Below are positions 25,892 to 35,852 of a DNA stretch of 64,000 bases, one piece after another; within the stretch, counting starts at the first letter, position 1, and every line of letters starts with the position of its first letter. A model generated the notes under the pieces. That model did not search any database. It had not been told where the DNA came from and saw only the letters and a program-made list of their open reading frames with translations. The translations under genes were made by a program, and so were the position numbers. The stretch covers positions 1 through 64,000 of the forward strand of contig NZ_CP177151.1 of NCBI RefSeq assembly GCF_050389775.1, read 5' to 3'. Source of the stretch: Marinibacterium sp050389775. GTDB lineage: Bacteria > Pseudomonadota > Alphaproteobacteria > Rhodobacterales > Rhodobacteraceae.

Positions 25892-28800
25892 ATGAACGAC
25901 AAGACGCCGGTCTTCGGCCCGGTCCGGTCCGCCAAAGGGCGGCTGCTGGCCGGGGTATGGCGGCAGGCTCCGGCGGGGCCGGGCCTGTCGCTGGCACTGT
26001 GCGGGGCGTTGCTGGCCGGGTCGGCGGCGGCCGAGTGCACGGTCGACGGGACGGATACGCTGTGCACCGGCGAAATCGCCTATTTCCTGGCCCGGGATTT
26101 CGTCGAGAACCAGGCGTTCACCTTTCGGTTCAGCGACCTGACCGTGCCGATCAGCGGCGAGGGCAGCCCGTCGACGGGCGGGCTGCAAACCCCGGCGATC
26201 GGGCTGTCCAGCACGGTCACGGCCAGCGGCATCACGCTGTCCTTCGATGGCGGGACCGAGGGCATCGACACGGCGGGCCATGGCATCGGCATTCTCAACC
26301 AGGCCCCCAACGGCGCGGCAGGCGAGGACGCGGCCCATGCCTGTCCGGGCAAGGCCGGCGGGACCGGTGGGGATATCGCGCTGACGATCCTGTCGGGCGA
26401 TGTGAAATCGACCTTTGACGGGAACAATGGCGACAGGAAGTCGGCACTGTGGGCGGCGGTGCTGGCCGAAAGCGAAGGCGGATCCGGCGGTCGGGGCGGC
26501 AAGGGCCTGCGCCGGTTCGGCTACAAATCGACGGGCGGCGACGGCGGCAAGGGCGGCGACGGCGGCGACGTGACGGTCGTGGTGACCGAAGACGCCCGCC
26601 TTCGCGGGGCGGGCAGCAACGGGCTGGTGGCGCAGAGCATCGGCGGCAAGGGCGGGCAGGGCGGCGACGCCAGCAGCGCCGTCATCGGCCAGGCCAAGGG
26701 CGGCAAGGGGGGCCAGGGCGGCCGGGGCGGTGACGTGACCGTCACGGCGCAGGGCCGGTTCCGGGCCGAGGGCATCGCCATCCTGGCCCGCAGCCTGGGC
26801 GGCGAGGGTGGCAGCGGCGGCGAGGCCGGCGGGCTGTTTTCCGAAGGCGGGGGCAGCGCCCGGGCCGGGGCCGGCGGCGACGTGTCGGTCACGCTGGGCA
26901 CAGGCACCGAGATCACGACCCGGGGCGCGGAGGCCCTGGGCATCCTGGCCCAGAGCATCGGCGGCTTTGCCGGCGAGGGCGGGCAGGGCAACGGCTTTGT
27001 GGGCTATGGCGGCAGCGGCGAGAGCGGCGGCGCCGGCGGGGCCGTCTCGTTGAGCATGACCGACACGACGGTCACGACAAGCGGCAAGGATTCCACGGGC
27101 ATCGTGCTGGAAAGCGTCGGCGGCGGCGGCGGGCTGGGCGGCAAGGGCGGCGGCGTCGTGGCCCTGGGCGGCGAGGGCAATGCCGGGGGCGCGGGCGGCG
27201 AGGTCATGGCCGACCTGGACCAGGTCACGGTGACGACCACGGGCGAACATGCCGCCGCGCTGAGCGCGCTGAGCCTTGGCGGCGGCGGGGGCATGGGCGG
27301 CGCCGGGCGCGGAGCGGCCCAGGTCGGCGGCAGCGGCGGATCGGGCGGCAAGGGCGCCAATGTCCATGTCACGACAAGCGGGCTGTTCTCGACCACGGGC
27401 GATGTCTCGGCGGGGATCAAGCTGGAAAGCACCGGCGGCGGCGGGGGCTCGACCTATGTCACCTACGGGGTGCTGGCCATCGGCGCCGATGGCGGCGCAG
27501 GGGGCGCCGGCGGGGCCGTGCAACTGCAGAATTCGGCAACGGTGTCGACCGAGGGGCTGCTGTCCCGGGGCATCCTGCTGCAAAGCATCGGCGGTGGAGG
27601 TGGCGAAGGCTCTGCCGTCGTGGCCGTCGCTCCCTACCTGTCCGTCGCCCTGGGTGGCGAAGGCGGGGCAGGGGGCGACGGTGGTGCCGTCACCTACAGG
27701 GACGAAGCGGACAGACCGGCCGGATCGGTGACCACGCAGGGCAACCTGTCGAGCGCGCTGGTGGCGCAGAGCGTGGGTGGCGGCGGCGGCTCTGCGGGCA
27801 CCGCAGTGTCGGTGGCGGCCTCCTGGCCCATGGCCATGTCGCTGGGCGCCAGCGGCAGCGGGGGCAAGGGCGGATCGGCGGGCAAGGTGGTGATCGACAC
27901 GGCCGCCGACATCACGACGCTGGGCCGGCTGTCGGCCGGGATCAAGGCGCTGTCGCAGGGCGGCGGCGGCGGCGATACCGGGCTGCTGATCACCCCGGCC
28001 GCGGCGCCGAAGGGCGTCGACCTGGATATCGCGCTGGCCGGCTCGGCCGGGGTGGCGGGCCATGGCGGCGCGGTCAGCGTGACCAGCGCGGGCCGGGTCA
28101 CGACCGAAGGCGTGCGGGCCGATGCGATCTTTGCGCAATCCAGCGGCGGGGGCGGTGGCTCGGCCAATTCGGCCTCGGGCGGCGGGCTTGGCGTCTTGTC
28201 CTACGGGGTGTCGACCTCGATCGGCGCGACCGGGGGCAAGGGCGGCAACGGCGGCGCGGTGAGTGTCGAACAGAGCGGCGCGGTGGACACGACGGGCGAC
28301 CTGTCGCGGGGCATCTTTGCCCAGTCGGTCGGCGGCGGCGGCGGCGATGCATCAAGCGCGATCGACGTGTCGTTGGCGAGCACGGCCTCGGCCAGCTATA
28401 CGCTGGGCGGCACCGGGGGCAGCGGCGGCAAGGGCGGAACGGTGTCGGTGACCTCGGCCGGGTCGGTGGCCACGGCGGGCGACACCGCAACGGCCATCAT
28501 GGCGCAAAGCCTTGGCGGCGGCGGCGGTGTCGGCGGGCTAGCCGGCCATGGCACGATCGATCGTTACACGGTCAACCTGGCCATGGGCGGCAAGGGTGGC
28601 AAGGGCGGCAAGGCCGGCACGGCCGAGGTCGTGGTGCAGGACACGGTGACCACAACCGGCCGCCTGTCGCACGGCGTGGTGGCCCAGAGCACCGGCGGCG
28701 GCGGGGGCATGGCCGGCGGCGCGCTGGGGCTGGCCATCGGCAAGGCGGCGGTCAATCTCAACCTGGGCGGCCGCGGAGGCAATGGCGGCGACGGCAGCAC

Positions 28801-31795
28801 GGCGTCGATCCTGATCGACGCCGACGGCCATGTGCAGACAACCGGTGACGGGGCGGTGGCGCTGATGGCGCAATCGGTCGGCGGCGGGGGCGGCGTGGGC
28901 AACCTGTCGCTCGAAGTCGGGCTGGCCGTCGACATGTCGCTGGCGATGTATTCAAGCAATGGCGCCGACGGGGCCGGGGGCACGGCGCAGGTCACGACCG
29001 AGGCAGGCAGCCTGGTCGAGACAACGGGCGAAGATGCCGTGGCCGTCCTGGCCCAGAGCGTGGGCGGCGGCGGCGGTCTGGTGCTGATCGACATCGACGA
29101 GGCCCAGGGCGCCACGATCGACCTGGGCGGTATCAGCACAAACGGCGACGAGCGCGAGCTGAGCGCGGGCGGCGAGGTCATTGTCGAAACGGCAGGCACC
29201 ATCACGACCGAAGGCACGCGCAGCCATGGCATCCTGGCCCAGAGCGTGGGCGCGGGCGGCGGGGCGGTGCTGACGGCGGTGCAGGATGCGGATGCCACCG
29301 TGCGCGTGGGCGGCTCCAAGGCCGCGACCGGCGATTCCGGCGACGTGCAGGTGACCAACAGTGGCCATATCGTGACCTCCGGCGACCAGGCGGCGGGCAT
29401 CATCGCCCAGGGCGTGGGCGGCGGCGGCGGGCTGGGGCCCAATGCGATGCTGGCCTTCTCGGCCGATGTCGAGACGCTCAACATGGGATATGCCGTGGGC
29501 GGTGTGTCCAACGGCTTTGCCCAGGCCCAGCACAATGCCCGGGGCAACGGCGGGATCATCGATGTGCAGACCGGCGCGATCACGACAACCGGCACGGCGG
29601 CCCATGGCGTGGTGGCCCAGTCGGTCGGCGGCGGCGGGGGACTTGCCGCGGTGGTCGATGCCGATGGCCAGGTCGTGGCGGCCATGGCCGGCAGTGTCGC
29701 CGAGGGCGGCGAGGGCAATGCCCGGGCGGTGACCGTGACCGTCGACGGCCCGGTTGCGGTCTCGGGCGCGGAGGCCCACGGGATCATTGCCCAATCGGCC
29801 GCCGGCACGAAGCGCAGCCCGAACCCGGTCAGTGTCACGGTGACCGGCTCGGTGGCGGCCACGGGCGAGAACGGCCGGGGGATCCTGGCCCAGAGCACCG
29901 GGGGCAAGAGGAACGCGGCGATTGTCCTGGAGGTGGCCGAAGGGGCCAGCGTGACCACCGGGGAAGAGGGCCGCGAGGCGGTGCTGCTGCTCGACGGGAC
30001 CGATAACACGATCGACAATGCCGGGGTGATCGCCACCCTGGGCGGTTTTGCCGATGCCGATGACGGGGCCTATGCGATCCGGGCCGAGGGCACCGACTCG
30101 GCAACGGCCGTCACCAACACGGGCCGGATCAGCGGGGCGATTTCCGGCCAGGGGCTGTCGGTGCAGAATGCGGCCGGCGGGGTGATCGAGTTCGGGCGCG
30201 AGAACCTGCTGGGCGGCGGGCTCTACAGCCAGGGGGTGATGACCACCGGCGAACAGGGCGTGGTGCGCCGGTCGCGGGTGACGGGCAGCGTCGAGATGGA
30301 CGGCGGCACGCTGCTGGTCGATCACCAGCTGGGCGACGGGGCCGACACCGGGGCGTCGGCCGACCTGCTGACCCTGAACGGGGCCAGCACGCTGACCGGC
30401 GAGATCCGCACGCAGATCGTGGGGGTCAACCTGATGAGCGAGGGCAGTGTCGACAGTGTCGACATCCTGCGCCTGCCGGTCTCGACCCGCGGCGAGATCG
30501 ACCTGAGCGTCGCGGATACGGCGGTGATCGATTACCGGCTGGTCGAAAGCGATGCCTCGGGGATCGCGACCTACAGCCTTGAATACGCGGTGGATTACAC
30601 GCCCTGGCAACAGGCTGCGGGCGGCGGCATCCAGCGTGTCGGGGCCGAGGATACGGATGGAGACCTGGCCGTGCCGGGGGGTGTCAACCTGGGCAATGCC
30701 GCGCGGTTCGGCGATTACCTCGACACGCTGGTGCGCGCGCGTCAGGCCGAGATCGCGGCCGGCGGGGGCTCGGCCTATGCCTGGACCGAGGACCTGGCCA
30801 GCCAGGTGCTGGAGGTCGGCGATGTCGAAACGCTGCTGGCCGATTACGACATGCTGGTGCCCAACGTGCACAGCGCGCCGCTGGATGCCAACATGCTGGC
30901 GGCGATCAACTTTGCCAATGCCCTGCTGTCCTGCCCCGAAGAGGGCGCGCCGGGGCTGGAGCGCCGGGGCGGCGACGGGGCCTGCAGCTGGATCAACATC
31001 CAGGGCGATTACATGACCCGCGACGCGACCCATTCCACGCTGGGCTACTCGGAACAGACATTCGGCCTGTCGGCCGGGTTCCAGGCCGGGATCGGGGCCG
31101 ATCTGCAGGCCGGGATCGGGCTGTCCTACGAGGCCTCGCACCTGTCGGCGCGCAACCTCAGCGACGGCGGCGGCGAGCGCGTGCAGCTGGGGCTGCTGGT
31201 CGAGAAACAGGCCGGGCCCTGGGTGCTGGGCGCGGGGGTGACGGCGGGATACGGCGATTACGGGCTGGACCGGCTGACGCCGACGCCCGACGGGGTCAAG
31301 GACGCCCACAGCGACCCGCGGATCGGCATCCTGTCGGTGCATGGCCGGGTGGCCCGGCGCTTCGACCTGGGCCAATGGTACATCGAGCCGCGTTTCGATG
31401 CCGGGGTGCATTACCAGTGGCGGCCGGGCTATGCCGAGACCGGGGCGGGCGATTACGGCGTGCGGTTCTCGGATTACGACGAAACCGCGCTGACCCTGAA
31501 CCCGCAGCTGGAAATCGGCGGCTCGGTGGCGCCGGGCACGCGGGCGTTCCTGCGGGCCGGGGTGCTGGGCGTCGTGGGCGGCGGGCGCGAGATGGGTGCG
31601 ACCTTTACCGGCGTGCCGGATGGTGGCCCGGTGATGCAGGTGCGCGACGATCCCGACGACCTCTTTGCCAATATCGCGGTGGGCTTTGATGCCCAGCTCT
31701 CGGATGGCTGGTCGATGCGGATCGAGGCGAAATCCCTGCTGGGCGAGAACCAGCGCGCCTTTTCCGGCGCGGCGCGGCTGCAATACCGGTTCTAG
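25892..31795 (+). CDS. Giant glycine-rich autotransporter
   Basis: ATG 25892 is preceded at 6 bp by GGTGGAG, giving 1967 residues. A signal peptide of the long autotransporter kind is followed by cleavage near AAAECTV (about 47). The passenger (about 50-1500) consists of dozens of units with G-rich cores (SVGGGGGxGG, GGKGGKGG) alternating with strands ending in TTG, VLAQS or ILAQS, a repeated beta-solenoid. From about 1700 to the end lies the autotransporter beta-barrel (GYSEQTFGLSAGFQAGIGAD, LGAGVTAGYGDYG, ending in LQYRF with the terminal Phe needed for outer-membrane insertion). The repeats are typical of large adhesins or biofilm autotransporters. An unpaired group of cysteines is near 150. 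It converges with the AraC-family gene, 12 bp away. Confidence 0.93.
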   Translation: MNDKTPVFGPVRSAKGRLLAGVWRQAPAGPGLSLALCGALLAGSAAAECTVDGTDTLCTGEIAYFLARDFVENQAFTFRFSDLTVPISGEGSPSTGGLQTPAIGLSSTVTASGITLSFDGGTEGIDTAGHGIGILNQAPNGAAGEDAAHACPGKAGGTGGDIALTILSGDVKSTFDGNNGDRKSALWAAVLAESEGGSGGRGGKGLRRFGYKSTGGDGGKGGDGGDVTVVVTEDARLRGAGSNGLVAQSIGGKGGQGGDASSAVIGQAKGGKGGQGGRGGDVTVTAQGRFRAEGIAILARSLGGEGGSGGEAGGLFSEGGGSARAGAGGDVSVTLGTGTEITTRGAEALGILAQSIGGFAGEGGQGNGFVGYGGSGESGGAGGAVSLSMTDTTVTTSGKDSTGIVLESVGGGGGLGGKGGGVVALGGEGNAGGAGGEVMADLDQVTVTTTGEHAAALSALSLGGGGGMGGAGRGAAQVGGSGGSGGKGANVHVTTSGLFSTTGDVSAGIKLESTGGGGGSTYVTYGVLAIGADGGAGGAGGAVQLQNSATVSTEGLLSRGILLQSIGGGGGEGSAVVAVAPYLSVALGGEGGAGGDGGAVTYRDEADRPAGSVTTQGNLSSALVAQSVGGGGGSAGTAVSVAASWPMAMSLGASGSGGKGGSAGKVVIDTAADITTLGRLSAGIKALSQGGGGGDTGLLITPAAAPKGVDLDIALAGSAGVAGHGGAVSVTSAGRVTTEGVRADAIFAQSSGGGGGSANSASGGGLGVLSYGVSTSIGATGGKGGNGGAVSVEQSGAVDTTGDLSRGIFAQSVGGGGGDASSAIDVSLASTASASYTLGGTGGSGGKGGTVSVTSAGSVATAGDTATAIMAQSLGGGGGVGGLAGHGTIDRYTVNLAMGGKGGKGGKAGTAEVVVQDTVTTTGRLSHGVVAQSTGGGGGMAGGALGLAIGKAAVNLNLGGRGGNGGDGSTASILIDADGHVQTTGDGAVALMAQSVGGGGGVGNLSLEVGLAVDMSLAMYSSNGADGAGGTAQVTTEAGSLVETTGEDAVAVLAQSVGGGGGLVLIDIDEAQGATIDLGGISTNGDERELSAGGEVIVETAGTITTEGTRSHGILAQSVGAGGGAVLTAVQDADATVRVGGSKAATGDSGDVQVTNSGHIVTSGDQAAGIIAQGVGGGGGLGPNAMLAFSADVETLNMGYAVGGVSNGFAQAQHNARGNGGIIDVQTGAITTTGTAAHGVVAQSVGGGGGLAAVVDADGQVVAAMAGSVAEGGEGNARAVTVTVDGPVAVSGAEAHGIIAQSAAGTKRSPNPVSVTVTGSVAATGENGRGILAQSTGGKRNAAIVLEVAEGASVTTGEEGREAVLLLDGTDNTIDNAGVIATLGGFADADDGAYAIRAEGTDSATAVTNTGRISGAISGQGLSVQNAAGGVIEFGRENLLGGGLYSQGVMTTGEQGVVRRSRVTGSVEMDGGTLLVDHQLGDGADTGASADLLTLNGASTLTGEIRTQIVGVNLMSEGSVDSVDILRLPVSTRGEIDLSVADTAVIDYRLVESDASGIATYSLEYAVDYTPWQQAAGGGIQRVGAEDTDGDLAVPGGVNLGNAARFGDYLDTLVRARQAEIAAGGGSAYAWTEDLASQVLEVGDVETLLADYDMLVPNVHSAPLDANMLAAINFANALLSCPEEGAPGLERRGGDGACSWINIQGDYMTRDATHSTLGYSEQTFGLSAGFQAGIGADLQAGIGLSYEASHLSARNLSDGGGERVQLGLLVEKQAGPWVLGAGVTAGYGDYGLDRLTPTPDGVKDAHSDPRIGILSVHGRVARRFDLGQWYIEPRFDAGVHYQWRPGYAETGAGDYGVRFSDYDETALTLNPQLEIGGSVAPGTRAFLRAGVLGVVGGGREMGATFTGVPDGGPVMQVRDDPDDLFANIAVGFDAQLSDGWSMRIEAKSLLGENQRAFSGAARLQYRF

Positions 31796-31807
31796 GGGGC
31801 GGGCCTG

Positions 31808-32824
31808 TCAGGCGCGGCCGGCCAGGCGATAAGCCGAGGGCGAACAGCCGGTCAGGCGGCGGAAGGCGCGCGAGAAATGCGCGGTGTCGCTATAGCCCAG
31901 CTGGTAGGCGATCTCGGTCACCGGCAGGGCCGAGCCGGTCAGCAGCCGCCGGGCGCGATCGAGGCGCAGGCCGTCGACCAGGTCGGTAAAGCTGTGCCCC
32001 TCGGCGCGCAGCCGCCGTTGCAGGGTGCGCGGGGTCATGTGCATCTGGCCGGCGACCGACGGCAGATCGCATGCGCCGAGAAACAGCCGGGCCTCGGCCA
32101 GGTGGCGCACGGTTTCGGACAGGGTGCGCGGCGGGCGGTCGCGCAGGATGGCGCGCAACTCGTCTCGGCTGAGCACCGGGGTATCGGCCGGGGCCAGGCG
32201 GGGGGCGTCCAGCGCCCCGGCGGCAAAGACCAGCCCGGGCGCGGCGGATCCGGCGATCACCGGCACCTGCAACGCGTCTTCCAGGGCGGCCAGGCGCGGG
32301 TGGCTGGGGTAATCGACTTCGATCCGGGCGGGGCGCCAGCCGGGGCCGAGATAAAGCCCGAACATGTCGAACAGCGCGGGCAGGGTGTGTTCGACATGCT
32401 GGGCCCGCCGTTCGGGGGCGGCAACGGGCACGTGGTAGGACAGCCGCGCCATCGGCCCGGCGCGGTCCAGCGCCAGCCGCCCGCCGCTCTGGTGATAGGC
32501 CAGGCCGCGGCGGATGCGGTTCAGGCTGTGGCGCAGGGTGGGCGCGGCGCGGACCAGCCGGGTCCAGGGGCCGAAACCGCCGGGCATCTGCTGGCCCACG
32601 CGCAGGCCGATCAGCCCGTCGCCGGTCAGCCGGGCGGCGCGGTCAAAGAGCCCCACCATGTCGCGCAGAGGCACCATGGCCCCGGGCCGGGCGGCGATGT
32701 CGGGCTCCAGCCCCGACCCGTCGAACAGCCGGCGCACCCCGTCGGGCCCGAGCCGGGCCTCGACAAGGTCGGGCAGGGGGCCAAGCCCCCGGATCGAGGT
32801 CATGTGAAGCGCGTTTGCCGACAT
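31808..32824 (-). CDS. AraC-family transcriptional regulator
   Basis: ATG 32824 is taken as start; an upstream extension of 32 basic residues is possible from 32920. The 338-residue protein has an N-terminal arabinose-binding-type effector domain (about 15-200; PF12625-like, as in OruR/ArgR-type regulators) and a C-terminal AraC/XylS DNA-binding domain with two helix-turn-helix units (LPSVAGQMHMTPRTLQRRLR, then ITEIAYQLGYSDTAHF-like sequence) and the RAFRRLTGCSPSAYR end motif. It probably activates nearby genes in response to a small molecule. The candidates are the autotransporter (convergent, 12 bp away) or the polysaccharide genes; neither can be chosen from sequence. Confidence 0.9.
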   Translation of the reverse strand: MSANALHMTSIRGLGPLPDLVEARLGPDGVRRLFDGSGLEPDIAARPGAMVPLRDMVGLFDRAARLTGDGLIGLRVGQQMPGGFGPWTRLVRAAPTLRHSLNRIRRGLAYHQSGGRLALDRAGPMARLSYHVPVAAPERRAQHVEHTLPALFDMFGLYLGPGWRPARIEVDYPSHPRLAALEDALQVPVIAGSAAPGLVFAAGALDAPRLAPADTPVLSRDELRAILRDRPPRTLSETVRHLAEARLFLGACDLPSVAGQMHMTPRTLQRRLRAEGHSFTDLVDGLRLDRARRLLTGSALPVTEIAYQLGYSDTAHFSRAFRRLTGCSPSAYRLAGRA

Positions 32825-32968
32825 GCCCTTGATTTTGGGGACGAAACAGGCCGATTTCAAGGCGCTCCCCACCCGCCGGGCGACCCGCCGCCGGGGGTGG
32901 GCCAATGCCGGGCGGGTCATCGGCGGGGCAGGGCCGATCGCCGGCTGGGTGGTTCGGGAGGCGGCGGC

Positions 32969-34522
32969 TCAGCCCAGGCCCAGGGTCGCGAAGGGCGCGG
33001 TCTTTTCGTATTGCACGAGAAAGCGTTCGGCCATGATGTGCAGCACGACATCGGGCTTTTCCTGGGCGATCACGTCTTCATAGACCTGGCCCTTGTGCCA
33101 GATGAACAGGCTTTCCGAGAAATGCTCTGCCAGCAGGTCGACCATGAAATCCGATGTCGAATCGCGAAAGATCACCGCCCGGGGCAGCCGCGTGTCGGGG
33201 TTGGAAAACCGGAAGGTCTCGCGTTCGCCCAGCAGGTCGAGCAAGCCCTGGTCGACCGGCTGGCGCACGGCTTTCGCCGCGCCGTCGGGCAGCTGGTAGC
33301 GGGTGAGGTATTCGATCTTGTCGCCCAGGGCGACATCCTTCCACGGCCCGTCGAAATGCTGGCGGGCCTCGGGGTCGAGCTGGGTGAAGAGATCGCCGCC
33401 ATAAGAGGCCAGCGACGGTTCCAGTTCGGCCAGCCGGATCGGCGCACGGGTGCGCGCGGCCTGGCCGAGCCGGCGGTTCAGCGTTTCGACGACGTGGTGA
33501 TAGAGGAACCAGGCGCCCAGCCAGTTGGTATGGGAATCACCTCGGAAATAGACATGCCCATGGGACCGGGCATCGGTCAGCACGTCGCGGGGATAATCGA
33601 AGCAGGGCAGGTCCATGTCCTGCAGCAGCCGGGCCGGGCGCTGGTCCGACACGTCCTTGCCGTCAAAGATTTTGGGCAGGAACTGCGGATAGACGATCTG
33701 TTTCTCGGGCACGGCGAATTTCAGGTAGGTGATGCCCTGCGCGGCCAGCGTGTCGTGGCGGGTCTGCAGCGCGGCGCGGGCATTGTCGCAGGCGGCCTGC
33801 GACCAGGTGCGGGCGCCATAGCAGTAATCGAGGAAATCCGAGCTGTCGTTGATCAGGTAGACCCAGCCATGTTCCGACAGCATGGCCTTGGACGATTGGG
33901 TCAGCCGTTTCACATAGGCCAGGAAATCGGGTTCGTTGGTGTTGTAGAGCGACAGGCGCGACGACCACAGCCGGCGGTCATAGGCGGCGGTGCGGTTTTC
34001 GTGGCCCAGGGCCATGGGCGTGTCGAGCCCGAGCAGCCGCGACACGGCTTGACCATTGGCCCCGGCGTCGTCGTCGATGCAGATTTCGAGGAAGGGCGCG
34101 CCGGTCTCGGCGGCCAGGGTGCGGATGCCCTCGTTGATCTCGGTATGGGCAACGGTGAGCTTGTCGAGGTCGATCTTGATGTCGAACTTGCTGAAGAACT
34201 CGCGCATGCTGCGCTGCCAGGTGGCCACATCCCGGCGGGTGGTCAGGATGAACCGGGCGTCGGGATAGGTGGCAAAGAGATCGCGGTAGAAGGTGCGCGT
34301 GGGATAATCGGTGAAGGCGGTGTAACCCGATCCGTCGATGAAGGCGCGCAGGCGGTCCCAATTGCTGGCGTAATCCACGTGGGCCGGTTCGGTAACGCCG
34401 CTTTCCTTGAAGAAGTAATGGACCGAATTGAACCCGGCGGATTGAAAGAACTTGTGCAGGGTCATGGTGCCGGTGCGGGAATCGCCCAGCACGAATACCG
34501 GCCTTGCCGTTGTTTCCGTCAT
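32969..34522 (-). CDS. Sulfotransferase-like protein fused to AlgX/AlgJ-like SGNH domain
   Basis: The 517-residue protein has two parts. Residues 1-235 form a sulfotransferase-like domain with a 5'-phosphosulfate-binding loop variant (LGDSRTGTMTLHKFF, 12-26) and a 3'-phosphate-binding stretch TTRRDVATWQRSM. Residues about 255-510 resemble the SGNH acetyltransferase domain of alginate acetylation proteins AlgJ/AlgX: LKFAVPEKQIVYPQFLP, the HTNW stretch in DSHTNWLGAW that corresponds to the D-x-H-W motif, and a GDS-like RDSTSDFMVDLL. One polypeptide could therefore both sulfate and acetylate a sugar chain, or use only one of these sites. Neither half has a signal peptide, although AlgX/AlgJ proteins act in the periplasm; this is odd. 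It lies downstream of two other sulfotransferase genes on the same strand. Confidence 0.7.
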   Translation of the reverse strand: MTETTARPVFVLGDSRTGTMTLHKFFQSAGFNSVHYFFKESGVTEPAHVDYASNWDRLRAFIDGSGYTAFTDYPTRTFYRDLFATYPDARFILTTRRDVATWQRSMREFFSKFDIKIDLDKLTVAHTEINEGIRTLAAETGAPFLEICIDDDAGANGQAVSRLLGLDTPMALGHENRTAAYDRRLWSSRLSLYNTNEPDFLAYVKRLTQSSKAMLSEHGWVYLINDSSDFLDYCYGARTWSQAACDNARAALQTRHDTLAAQGITYLKFAVPEKQIVYPQFLPKIFDGKDVSDQRPARLLQDMDLPCFDYPRDVLTDARSHGHVYFRGDSHTNWLGAWFLYHHVVETLNRRLGQAARTRAPIRLAELEPSLASYGGDLFTQLDPEARQHFDGPWKDVALGDKIEYLTRYQLPDGAAKAVRQPVDQGLLDLLGERETFRFSNPDTRLPRAVIFRDSTSDFMVDLLAEHFSESLFIWHKGQVYEDVIAQEKPDVVLHIMAERFLVQYEKTAPFATLGLG

Positions 34523-34688
34523 CGAAGAATAGTCTCCCTTGCGGCCCGTGCCCCTGGCCGGACGGCTGATTGTTCGGGCCCTGTGCCGCGGCGGCGGTCG
34601 CCGGGCCGCGCGCCGGCCGTGGCCGGGGCGGGTGCGAGGGCAGATGCCGGTGCAGGTGCCAGGGCGGGGATGGCCGGGGTCGCGGGTC

Positions 34689-35681
34689 TCAGGGCTTGTC
34701 CGCCTTGTACTCGGGCTTGAACCAGCTGGCCATGTTGCGGGCCAGGACCTCGATCTGTTCCTCGGTCAGGCTGTATTGGCCGGCGTCCTCGGCATCGGGC
34801 AGCAATGCGCGGGCCTCGTCGGGTGTCGGCACGCCAAAGCCCTCGCCCTCGGGCAGGCGGGCGTTGACCGGGGCGGTCATCTCCTGCATCCGGTCGAGAA
34901 AGGCGGCCAGCGCGTCGGGCGCGACATAGGGCATTTCCGAGCGGATATGGGGCAGCTCGTTCGACAGGGCATCGGCCACGAACAGCCGCGCCCGGCGCCC
35001 GACATGGCGGTTGAAGGCGATCTGGATGCATTCCTCGGCGCGGGTCAGCGAGCGATTGACCTGGGCCTTGGCCGGTATGGCCAGCTGGCCCGGGGCTAGG
35101 TCCAGCCAGGCTTCGGTTTCGGCCAGCAGGGTCTTGCGATGACGCGAATAATTGCGAACCGTGACCGTTACCGGCGCCTCGCCGGCCAGGTCGAGAAACC
35201 GGTCGACCTGGCGCGGCACGGCATAGCCTTCCAGAAAGCCCTCGATCGGCTTGCTCAGCCCGCCCTTCACACCCTGCTTGTAGGCCGACAGGGCGTGATC
35301 GAGCGGATCGCGGATGAAGAGCAGCAGGTGGGTCGGCACCTGCGCCGCCCGGGCGCGGATCTCGGGCCAGAGGTTCTGGTTGACGATGGACGAGAACAGG
35401 CCTTCGTTCGAAAAGACCAGCCGGGTGCAGTCGCCCATCTCGGCGGCGTCGACGGCGGCATCATAGGAGCCGTCGGTGTGAAACCCGCGCCCCTTGGTCG
35501 GGGGCAGGTTGCCGACATTGACATCACCGGCCAGGGCCCGTTCGTGCTGGCGGCCGGCCGAAGGATAACAGATGCCCCGGTCGCGCAGCGCATCGGCCGA
35601 CAGGGCCAGGCTGGACTGGATATAGCTGCTGCCCGTCTTGCCCAGGCCGATATGCAGGTAGATCGATTGCGGTTGCGCCAT
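34689..35681 (-). CDS. Sulfotransferase-family protein
   Basis: Start chosen at ATG 35681, where the nucleotide-binding loop begins (QSIYLHIGLGKTGSSYIQSS, about 4-23), with GGGGGGA upstream; an earlier in-frame ATG at 35756 would add an unrelated 25-residue stretch. The 330-residue protein has the PAPS 5' loop GKTGSS, a VFSNEGLFSS strand and the 3'-phosphate motif LLFIRDPLDHALSAYKQG, all expected in bacterial sulfotransferases. It should transfer sulfate from PAPS to a glycan. It is separated by 166 bp from the next gene downstream and 171 bp from the one upstream, so it may be transcribed with them or alone. Confidence 0.82.
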   Translation of the reverse strand: MAQPQSIYLHIGLGKTGSSYIQSSLALSADALRDRGICYPSAGRQHERALAGDVNVGNLPPTKGRGFHTDGSYDAAVDAAEMGDCTRLVFSNEGLFSSIVNQNLWPEIRARAAQVPTHLLLFIRDPLDHALSAYKQGVKGGLSKPIEGFLEGYAVPRQVDRFLDLAGEAPVTVTVRNYSRHRKTLLAETEAWLDLAPGQLAIPAKAQVNRSLTRAEECIQIAFNRHVGRRARLFVADALSNELPHIRSEMPYVAPDALAAFLDRMQEMTAPVNARLPEGEGFGVPTPDEARALLPDAEDAGQYSLTEEQIEVLARNMASWFKPEYKADKP

Positions 35682-35852
35682 GTCGTGCTTGTCCCCCCGG
35701 GGTGCGGTCAAATTGTAACCCCTGGGTTGTTCATCCCCCATGCCCGGAAATGGCATTCATTTCCCGATTGATCACAGTTTTCCATGGCCGCCCAATTGAT
35801 GCAATGCCCCTTGGTGTCCCACGGACGGGGCTGTCCGACGCTGCCCGCCCGG

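Noticed and set aside
28952..31783. 943-codon minus-strand open frame inside the autotransporter gene
   Set aside because: Mirror of the glycine-rich repeats; no domain, no start signal, and the sense strand encodes a clear autotransporter barrel.
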